From NCBI GenBank assembly GCA_021234155.1, contig JAJEKV010000035.1:1178001-1242000 (forward strand): a stretch of DNA of 64,000 bases. Reading direction: 5' to 3'. Made by a program: the position numbers and the translations under genes. This DNA comes from Isoetes taiwanensis. Its lineage: Eukaryota; Streptophyta; Lycopodiopsida; Isoetales; Isoetaceae. Below are positions 56,400-64,000 of this stretch, piece by piece. The notes under the pieces were generated by a model. The model was not told the origin of the DNA. It did no database searches and worked only from the letters and a program-made list of their open reading frames with translations. Each line of letters begins with the position of its first letter. The first letter of the stretch is position 1.

Positions 56400-58185
56400 C
56401 CCTCTTCAAGGGACCTGTGTTGTTTAGTTTGCTTGATAAACATTGTTGGACGTTAAAAAATCTATTCTTTTCTATCTTATTTTTAGCGAGCCTTGATAAG
56501 TCGCCTGTGTGTTCCCCTCTTAGTGTGGTCCCTAAGGCCAATAACAAATTTCGCTTGATCCTTGACCTTCGTTTTGTGAACTCCTTTCTGTTATAGACCA
56601 CTTTCAAGTATGAGACTATTAGAGATGTGCCCATTGTAGTAATGATTGTACTAGCCCATTGTATTGTATGGGTCCCATGACCTATTGGTCTCCGTGGACG
56701 TTAAAAAAACTATTCTATTCTATTCTATTCTATCCTATCTTGCGCCGAGGGGATTTTGTTTTCACCATTGATTTACAGACGGGCTATCATCATATTGACA
56801 TTCACCCAGGCTTTTGGACTTTTCTTGGCTTTGGATTTGACGGTCGCTTTTATATGTTCACATCCCTTTCTTTCGGCCTTGCAATAGCTTGTTTTGTATT
56901 CACCAAGCTCATGCAATTGGTTCGTAGATGGTGTTCTTTTGGCTATCGTTGCTCTCCTTACATTGATGATTTCCTTTTTGCGGTTTGTGCTGCTAATTTT
57001 TCATGTTCTTAGGCTCTTAATTTTTGCGGATGTAAGGTTTGTTTTAGCGCTTCATAAATGTCAACTCAGCAATCCTGTGAAGCTAAGTTCTCGGGCTTTG
57101 TCTTCCACAGGCTTTCTCTCCATTGCTCCTTCTAGAAGAGAAAATTTTACCGCTTTAGCCTCTAAGTTGGCGACTTGCTTGCATGTACATGGCCACAGCC
57201 TGGCCTCTTTCATGGGAATGTTGGACTCTTTTCGCTTGTGTTCGGCCCATTTGTTAGGCTGCTCTCCTTCCATTTATTTTCTTTATATGCGTTCATTACT
57301 TCTTGGTCTCAACATCTTCGTCTTACCTCGCTTGTGTACCAAAATCCATGCCTGGTTGAATTGGTTTGATATCTTGAACTTTGCTTACCTTTGGGAACCT
57401 GTTTCTCCGTATAGTTCTTTATGTTATGATGTTAGTGGTTCTTGCTGGGGGGTGTGATTACATGGGTCTGGTTCTTGCTCCAACTTTTTTGGCCCTCTAT
57501 CCACTTCTAGTGAATTAGCATCCTTTATCTTTCTTAGCCAGCATGGGCCCTCTTTGAGGTCTTCTCGAGTTATGGCCTTTGGGGATACGCTTAATGCTTT
57601 CTATATCCTTAATAAGGGCGGATCTCCCATTTTGGATCTGATTTTCTCTCGCTATGCATTTATACTTTATGCCTGCATTATAAAATTTCCCTCAAGCCTG
57701 CTTGGATTCCTAGAAGTCGAAACCAATGGGCTGATTATATGTCTAAGTTATAGGATTTTGATGACTACAGTCTTTCTCAGACCGCTTTTCACATCATTGA
57801 TGAAGCCTGGGGTCCTCATGATGTTGACCGTTTTGCTAACCTCTCCAATCACTAGCTTCCCAACTTTAATTGTTGGCACCCTATCCCTAATTGGCCTTTA
57901 TCCCCTGATGCCTTTTCTCATTCTTGGACTGGTTTCAATAATTATTGTTTTCCTCCCCCGTCTTGGTGCCTAAGACTTTGGAGTTTGCCTTGGCTTGTCC
58001 TGCCAATATAGATCTGGTCATTTTCCATTGAAGTCAGTCTCCTTGGTGGCCTATCTTATATACAGATCGGGTGGTTGGCTCCATGCTATTAAGGACCATC
58101 TCTATTTTCCATCAGGCGGAAGGAGTTTGGTTTCCAAGTTAGCTTCCAATGCTTTGTCTTTGTTTGACAGAACTCCTTAAATATC
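56400..58185 (+). mobile_element. DIRS-like retroelement: RT and RNase H remnant
   Basis: Plus-strand frames read SPLSVVPKANNKFRLILDLR, then FKYETIRDVP, and after an insert RRGDFVFTIDLQTGYHHIDI, FLGFGFDGRFYMFTSLSFGL, the active box YIDDF (56959-56973) and, further on, an RNase H-like YDVSGSCWGVW and YILNKGG. Behind this comes IDEAWGPHDVDRFANLSNH, the W..H.VDRFA signature typical of DIRS-group elements, and FNNYCFPPPSW. This pattern (HHI.IHP, LGF, FGL..AC.VFTK) fits DIRS/PAT-like elements and not gypsy or caulimovirid RT. The tyrosine recombinase expected downstream was not found before the AT-rich array at 58.7 kb. Several frame changes are present. Confidence 0.8.
56660..56742 (+). mobile_element. 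Truncated LINE 3' end with (TATTC)n tail inside DIRS RT
   Basis: 'tatgggtcccatgacctatt' followed by GGTCTCCGTGGACG (56687-56700), 'ttaaaaaaac' and (TATTC)5 is the 3' end of the microsatellite-tailed LINE. It sits between two conserved RT blocks (…RDVP at ~56632 and RRGDFVF at ~56746). 'gcccattgta' occurs at 56629 and 56654 just before it and may reflect the insertion. Confidence 0.85.
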
Positions 58186-58189
58186 TCGA

Positions 58190-58735
58190 AACATTTCACC
58201 TAAAGACATTGGATAAGGTAAACATATATTTCAAGTCTTTGTTTCCACAGAGTGCCTCGTGTAACATACCATTTCAGATCGTAAAGCATGACTTGAAGAT
58301 TTGTCTAGGCAAAAATCCAGTTGTTATGAAGGGTTCATATAAACCCTTCATATATTATTTAATTGCTAACCACTTGCATTGGATTGTTTGTGAATATTAT
58401 GTAACTCATGATTCTTTGTGTTGAGATCCAGTACATTGGTAATGATGCACAAAGATTTTATGTATGGGCATACCTTACTTTGGAAGCTCCCAATAACTGC
58501 TACACCATGATCTGCAATACAGACCAGATTTCTGTTGTGGAGTCCACCGATTGCTCTTTCTTTCTCCAGATCTGTTACCTTTGTCTCTATGTCCTATGTC
58601 AGCAAACGCCTTGAACTTGTATTTTGTGCCAAACACCTACTCCTTGCTTCATCTTTTTGCGAACGGTTGGGATTAGCAGGCCCATTCATGGGCATATATA
58701 GATGGAGGTATGTATGAAACCTAACATCCTAAAAA
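58190..58735. other. Possible exon or element 3' region, unassigned
   Basis: ORFs at 58149-58424 and 58408-58614 do not resemble a tyrosine recombinase or any family I know. This is where a DIRS element would be expected to carry it. Confidence 0.3.
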
Positions 58736-58739
58736 CCTT

Positions 58740-59361
58740 ATATATATTATGATATGATATAGAAATTTCAAATTAACATAAAAAATATGATATGAACCAC
58801 TATTGGTTTTGCAAAACCAATATATGCGTAAAACACATATTCTAAACTATTGTACGATTGTAGAACTTATGTAATTAAATATAATATAAACTAGCAATGA
58901 TTTTGCTAAACCAATGTACACTTAAAAACAATCTTACAAACTGATGATGATTTTTTGAAACTAGTGTGAAATTTAGAATTAGTACAAAAAATATGATATG
59001 AATTACTATTGGTTTTGCAAAATCAATATATGCATAAAACACATCTTATAAACTATTGATGATTTAAAAAAACTATTGTATGATTGTCAAATTCATGTAA
59101 TTAAACATGATATGAACTAGCAATGTTTTTGCTAAATCAATATACACTTAAAAACAATCTTACAAACTAATGATGATTTCTAGAAACTAGTGTGAAATTT
59201 CAAATCAGTACAAAAAATATGATATGAACCACTATTGGTTTTGCATAATCATGAAGGACACATGGTTTTTTTTTACATTATGGATTGTTGTATAAAAAAA
59301 CTATATACATACTGGTTTTTATGCTAATTTTTTATACAAGTTCATTTTTGGGGGCCTTGTG
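58740..59361. repeat. AT-rich degenerate tandem array with a fixed tail, copy 2
   Basis: The same half-units as in the first 1.1 kb (58790, 58880, 58993, 59108, 59220) and the same terminal ~110 bp ending 'catttttgggggccttgtg'. After this point the two loci no longer match, which places the family's boundary at 59361 and 1114. Confidence 0.75.
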
Positions 59362-59796
59362 TGAAAAGAAATCAATCTCAATCTTCCTTAGTTTACAATA
59401 GATGAAGAGGCTCTGGAAACGACACAAGAGTCCAATTTAAATCATCATCAAAACAAATAGAAATGTGAGAGCTTACAGCATTGCTTTGTTGGATTTGTTC
59501 TTGCTCAGTCTTTATCTGGCGTTTGGGCAGTTGAGGCTCGCATCTCCGAATCACCCAACGGATGTGGTCTCAGACTTGGCTGGCTGGGCAAGCCATTACC
59601 TAGAATATGCGGTAGCAGTCGTGGCATATGCATGCCGGATTAGAAGGGACGAAATCAGAAAGGGGCAAAATTGAAACACCAAATCAAGGCTGAGGAAATT
59701 TTCCCGATTTTTGGCAAATCGAAATTGTTTTCCGGCCGCCAAAACCCTAGAAACCTTTAATCTTGGTCTTCATGCAAATTTAAAGAGCTTTTTTTT

Positions 59797-60063
59797 TTAA
59801 TGGAAACCTCCCCACCTCTCCATGGAAACCTCCCATGTTTTCTTAATTGGAAACCTCCCCAGGTCATGCCAAGAAAGTTGGAGAGGTTTCCATGGAAACC
59901 TCCTGTGGAAACCTCCCCAGGCCGTACAAGGAAAGTTGGGGAGGTTTCCATGGAAAGTTGGAGAGGTTTCCCGGAGAATGGGAGAGGTTTCCATGGAAAC
60001 TTGGGGAGGTTTCCAGGGAAAGTTAGGGAGGTTTCCATGGAAAGTTAGGGAGGTTTCCATTGG
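59797..60063. repeat. Foldback cluster of 'ggaaacctccc' / 'gggaggtttcc' units
   Basis: Left half: about five copies of 'ggaaacctccc'. Right half: about seven copies of 'gggaggtttcc'. The outermost units, 'aatggaaacctcc' and 'ggaggtttccatt', are inverted, and the centre holds the palindrome 'gaggtttccatggaaacctc' (59883-59902). The entire segment could fold into a long hairpin. Downstream the hAT end begins a few bases later. Overlapping minus- and plus-strand ORFs reading METSLTFPGN-like repeats are by-products. Confidence 0.8.
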
Positions 60064-60068
60064 AGCCC

Positions 60069-62352
60069 AACCAGGGTTGGAAATTGAAGGGCTGCCCTTA
60101 CTTTTTTTTGAAGGTCACTCTAAAAAATGGACTTTCAAATTGCAAGGCATAATAAAAATTAGACTTTCATGTGCATTGTTAGTGTAAAAGTAACAATGCG
60201 CAGGCTTCCTTTTTTTTTCTCCTTAAAATACTCAAACATGAAAATGCACTTGCAATATTAACACATAAAGATTATTTGAACATAATTAAATTTCAGCAAA
60301 CCATTTAATTCATAAGAATTTAAAACATAAGAGTTAAGTTAATAAAATATATAAAAGCCATATGATCATAGTCAATTTTCAGAAATAAGTACAACATTAA
60401 TGCTCATTTAAATCAAGCATTCTTCTATTTTTCTTCTCACGCCAAAGATTAAAAGCGCCATCAACATCAAGCTTCTCTTCTTCTGGTCCCGTCAATGATA
60501 AAAACATGAGCTCATCTAGCATCTTCAAGTCAAGACGAGAGCGATCATCATCTTTTATGTAGTTTTGCTTTGAAAAACCTCTTTCACAAATGGCCGTACT
60601 ACTAGGAAGCACTAGTATAATTTGCCACAACTTGGCCAATTGTGGGTGAGCTACAAACCACATATCTTCATCACAACATCGTTCCCACGAATCAATCATT
60701 TTCCATTTTTGATACACCTTCTCCATTTTGACAATAAAATTCACTAACTCTCCTTTGCAACCATGTGCATCAACCAAGGGATTTGGACCACTACCAAATT
60801 TGTTGACCAAGCGATGTAACCATTGGGATGCTTTAGCATGAAGAGACTTTACATCACGAGGATAATCCCTTGGGCTAAACAACTTTGCACCATCAAAAAT
60901 ATCCATATTATCAAACCTTTTCTTCAATGAGTCAATCATAAGCTGCATGTATCTCTTCCCCAATGCAATGCAAGCTTCCTTAGAATTCAACATACAATGT
61001 GTGTCCTTTTTATGCATGAGACCAAAATGTAAAGCATGAACATGTACCATACCTTGGTTATCCGTAAATTGAACACATCCATGCTCCTTCCTAGCTTGCA
61101 AGAATGATGTTATATGTGGTGCACCTTGTCCAAATTCTCCCACCAAATATTGCATTTGGAAAGTATCAATAACCATACTTATCACGTTTCCAATAGAAGT
61201 AATATCAACATGATCAAACTGAAATTTCTTGCTTATCTCATTCATTGAAGGAAGAACATCTGCTAGCATATGAAAGAAAAATTGCACGCCATAGTGTGTA
61301 AAGTAGCCATACATTTCCTTCTCATCTAGTCTCCACACTTCCAAAATTGGACCCATGAGCCTCACAACTCTTTTCATGACATCTCCTCTAGACAACCAAC
61401 GCACTTCATGCATTTGACGCAAATTCAATTTCTTCTTTTGAAAACACTTGACAATATTGGAGGAAACAATGCCTTTTAGATGATCTTCCCACCCAACTTG
61501 TGGCCTTTTTAGCCAACTTGTCCAATGTCTTAAATTCAGGAATAGATTCATATGCATCAGCCATGGCTAAAGCCTCTCTATGCGCTATACAATGAACACT
61601 TAAAAGATGTGGTATTTCCATCTTAAATCTCGTTGCTACTCCAGTTTGTGAGCCAACCATAGCACTTTCCCCATCGGATCCAAAACCAACCATCTTTTGC
61701 AAATCAAAACCTAGTCCTTCCAAAAGACACTTCAATGCAACATACATATCATTTGCACCTCCACTACTCACATTCAACAACTTCAAAAATTTAGTAACGG
61801 GTAATCCCTTATACCTCCATCTTTCAAGAATGTGACGTACACGATAAGATGTTGATCCAAAGAAATATCCGTGCTCTTATCAATGAGAAGAGAATAATAT
61901 GGACTACTAAGCACATCTTGCCGAAGAGCTTCAAAGTAAATAGAGTAGAAAGCATCCAAGAACTCGCGACCAGATTTGGGATTTGTATAGGAGGAGTAAT
62001 CATCACTAATATGCATACCTGGAGTTTCCAAGAAGCGATGATGGGCACATAATGTTGAGTAGAAATTCATGGACAAATCATTCTTAGCTGTAAAATACAT
62101 AATCCTCATCACGCACTTCACCCTTTCTGCCTCTGCATCCAACATACGATCAATGTGCACTTCTAGTGGAACAACTTTCTTCCTCTCCTTACTTACGGCA
62201 AGTCTATGATCTTGTGACATTGCTGCCCAACCCAAATCGGGCGGTGGGCTTGTGGCTTCACGGTTTTTAATATGTGATAGCTGGGGATGATTCTTGTTGA
62301 TTGTGTGGTTTGGCAATTTTTCAATACATAAAGGTAAAGGGGGCCACATTTC
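60069..62352 (-). mobile_element. hAT-superfamily DNA transposon, 5' end lost
   Basis: The transposase gene (below) is followed, past its stop, by 'cagggttggaaattgaagg' at 60071, a plausible hAT terminus (CAGGG...). The opposite terminus, expected past 62352, is missing; a LINE copy begins there at ~62375. No 8-bp duplication can therefore be shown. Confidence 0.55.
60397..62349 (-). pseudogene. hAT transposase, ZNF862-like subgroup, two frameshifts
   Basis: Three adjoining minus-strand frames make one protein. The first (61783-62349) has AERVKCVMRIMYFTAKNDLS and the first catalytic-type motif LLIDKSTDIS. The second has GFGSDGESAMVG and the CIAHREALAMA motif. The third (386 codons, 60397-61557) has RWLSRGDVM, and closes with the hAT dimerisation domain LAKLWQIILVLPSSTAICERG. 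Single-base frame changes lie near 61788 and 61500. Similarity to the domesticated animal ZNF862-type proteins, by the VGFGSDGES and CIAHRLALA signatures, is my recognition, not a search. The transposase cuts and pastes DNA with an 8-bp target duplication. The N-terminal BED zinc finger is absent. Confidence 0.85.
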
Positions 62353-62374
62353 AGCTTTTTTCAGCTCATTTTAT

Positions 62375-63165
62375 ATCCAGTAATAATCCTTCTTCTACCT
62401 CTTCAACGGGCTGCATTGGAACGACATATCATCTATCTCTAGAAGGTGGTCGTTATGGGTGATACACGTTTGCCCAACCTTGCTTTGACCATGGCGATGG
62501 GTCTCCAACACCTCAAAGTCTGCTGGAAGGACAAGCAAGCTCAGTGGTTCTCACGCTGGGGTGCACATGCTACTTTCCTTCGCAAGCTTTGGGATGCAGC
62601 TGCTCTGACGCACGTTAAGCTGGCACACTATCAACAGCAAGTCAATCCTAGGCTCACGAGAGGCCCACGCCAGTACTTGTACACCCACTTGCCCATGAAG
62701 AAGCGCAGACTTATAGCTTCGATTCGCACGGGTGCATATCGTCTCCGCATTGAGATAGGACGTTGGGCTCGGGAAGCACGGGAGGAAAGGCTTTGCCAGT
62801 GTTGCCACTAGGGCGCCATTGAGGATGAATGTCATGCCCTCCAGATCTGCCCAGCGTTTGCCCATATCCGAGAGCGGTATATTCGATTACTAGTGCCTGG
62901 CCAACCATTGCATGAGTTATTGAATACGGCATCAGTGGGTTTGTTGGGGTCATACCTCCAGGACAATATTGAACTGTCTTATACAATTGTACAGCGTGCC
63001 AGCATACTTATTACTGCTAAGGTTTTTCCCTCGAAAACCCTTCGGGGCGGGTGTTTTTTAATCCTGACAGTAATACGCTTGCTGCTCTCTTTTTGTTTGG
63101 GTCCCATAGGGAAATCGGTCTCCGTGGACGATAAAAAATCTATTCTATTCTATTTTATTCTTAAG
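62375..63165 (+). mobile_element. 5'-truncated LINE, microsatellite-tailed family, copy 3
   Basis: Starts within the RT C-terminal region (AALERHIIYL-equivalent, 'gggctgcattggaacgac'), then VVMGDTRLPNLALTMAM, CWKDKQAQWFSRW, THLPMKKRRLIAS and CHALQICPAF. The 3' UTR has 'ccctcgaaaacccttcgggg' and the core GGTCTCCGTGGACG (63117-63130), followed by 'ataaaaaatc' and (TATTC)n. About 85-90% similar by eye to copy 2, and less so to copy 1. Confidence 0.88.
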
Positions 63166-63775
63166 TAGTAACAGTGTTATTCTTGAAGCTAAACATGTTC
63201 TTGAAGCGACTTGGCATAGAAATAAGCTATGCATATTCTTGAAGCAACTGTTAACAATTTATCTAACGGTCTAACAGACTCTACAGTGCATCCAGGTAAA
63301 TGTAGGCACCTAAATACACAAAGAATGTGTTAGAGACATAAACATGGTCAATAATCCAAAGAAAGGCATGGTTATGATGTTACCTTATCCAATCTTTAGA
63401 AAAGATCCTTCCAAATCTACGAGAAAGCAGTTAAAGAGGCATCTCAGGACTCTGTTAGTAAGAGATTAACAGAAAAATTCCAAGAAAAACTCTGAAACCT
63501 CTGAAAACCAGCTATGGTGATGTCCGGAACGAAAAAATTCACAAGAAGAGAAAGATCAACACCAAAAGTATGGCGATCCGCAAAAGAATCGCCTATGGCA
63601 ATTGCTAAACCATATGCAGAAATGCTATGGAAAAAAAAAAGCAAGTGCCCATGCCAAAAGAGATATCGCCATAGCTCTGTGGACGGCTATGGCGATGGAA
63701 GCATCGCCAGAAGAAAGGAGGAAAGAAAAAAAAACTTTATATATTTTCGCTGACGTGGCATCCAGCTGGCCAAAA
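63166..63775. other. Non-coding stretch with short 'ggcgat' repeats
   Basis: No supported gene. 'atggcgat', 'aatcgcc', 'atatcgccatag', 'tatggcgatgg' and 'catcgcc' occur in both orientations (63570-63715), a small inverted pattern of unknown meaning. Confidence 0.4.
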
Positions 63776-63800
63776 TGTGGCCCCCTTTACCTTTATGTAA
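63776..63800 (+). repeat. 25-bp motif also present inverted at the hAT start
   Basis: 'atgtggccccctttaccttt' with 'atgta' here is found in inverted orientation at 62329-62351, where it supplies the first codons (MWPPLPLC) of the hAT frame. The two sites flank LINE copy 3. Confidence 0.75.
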
Positions 63801-63961
63801 GGTAAAGGTCGTTGAGGCCATTATTCTGGCGGAAAAGGCCTGGCGACGACGAGGCTTGCTGGCGGCGCCGCTCGCAGCTCCACCGTTCACGGCCCGCCAG
63901 CTCGCCTCATCGCCGCCAGGACTTTTCCGCCAGAAAAATGGCCTCAACGGCCTTTACCTAT
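63799..63961. mobile_element. Hairpin MITE, ~163 bp with ~55-bp inverted repeats
   Basis: 'aggtaaaggtcgttgaggcc' at 63800 and 'ggcctcaacggcctttacct' at 63940-63959 are the outer ends of arms that pair for about 55 bp ('ttctggcggaaaag' pairs with 'cttttccgccagaa'). The centre is GC-rich ('gcggcgccgctcgcagctcc'). It is compact, without coding capacity. A target duplication is not evident. Confidence 0.85.
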
Positions 63962-64000
63962 TATACATACATATATAAAGCAGCTTCAATTTCTGTTTGA

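Noticed and set aside
56500-57010. Endogenous caulimovirid (pararetrovirus) RT
   Set aside because: The HHIDIHP, LGFGFDG and VDRFA contexts are those of DIRS elements; no movement protein or coat protein is present.
59757-60187. Repetitive METSLTFPGNLP-type ORFs
   Set aside because: By-product of the inverted 'ggaaacctccc' units; both strands and several frames are open equally.
1-64000. tRNA or rRNA genes
   Set aside because: No B-box with a cloverleaf context and no rRNA core sequence was found; 'gggttcgatc' near 2507 lacks the rest of a tRNA.

Overview
The window looks like nuclear DNA of a land plant with a large, repeat-rich genome. Plant-type gene pieces support this: two pentatricopeptide-repeat (PPR) remnants, a U-box/ARM-repeat remnant and three exons of a chloroplast-FtsY-like GTPase. 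Most of the sequence is transposable elements. A DIRS-like retroelement and an animal-like hAT transposase suggest a seed-free plant such as a fern, but that is inference. I see no rRNA, tRNA, organellar or bacterial segment and no intact host gene.

Layout. 0-9 kb: an AT-rich tandem array ending at ~1.1 kb, a probable LTR with an initiator-Met primer binding site at ~3.0 kb, then decayed exons (unidentified 5.3-5.9, PPR 6.6-6.9, U-box/ARM 7.3-7.7). 9-15 kb: copy A of a repeat family carrying arrays of perfect hairpins, split by a 5'-truncated LINE, then a Ty1/copia RT scrap disrupted by a second copy of the same LINE family. 16-30 kb: an FCP1-type phosphatase scrap, then a 529-bp tandem repeat into which a complete 10.9-kb Ty3/gypsy element (18754-29651) inserted with a GGGGG target duplication. 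30-35 kb: a purine-rich repeated region, a zf-RVT LINE fragment, and exon-like ORFs. 36-37 kb: three correctly spliced cpFtsY-like exons. 40.3-44.9 kb: an L1-type LINE with poly(A) and a perfect 14-bp target duplication. 47-50 kb: an unidentified ORF and a decayed PPR gene. 49.8-53.5 kb: copy B of the hairpin-array family, inverted relative to copy A and bounded by inverted termini. 55-58 kb: a short MITE-like foldback and a DIRS-like RT/RNase H with a LINE tail embedded in it. 58.7-64 kb: a second AT-rich array, a foldback cluster, a hAT transposase gene, a third LINE copy and a hairpin MITE.

How the parts work together. The gypsy element keeps LTRs, PBS, gag with CCHC knuckles, protease, two RNase H domains, RT and integrase, but frameshifts break its reading frame. 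The notable feature is domain order: a complete RNase H-like domain lies upstream of RT, while the canonical RNase H behind RT has lost two catalytic-position aspartates. The short-tailed LINE family occurs five times, always 5'-truncated, always ending in the same 3' core followed by a pentanucleotide or tetranucleotide microsatellite. It has cut into the hairpin-array element, a copia RT, a DIRS RT and a local repeat, which gives a relative insertion history. Host gene remnants are too degraded or partial to form a pathway here.
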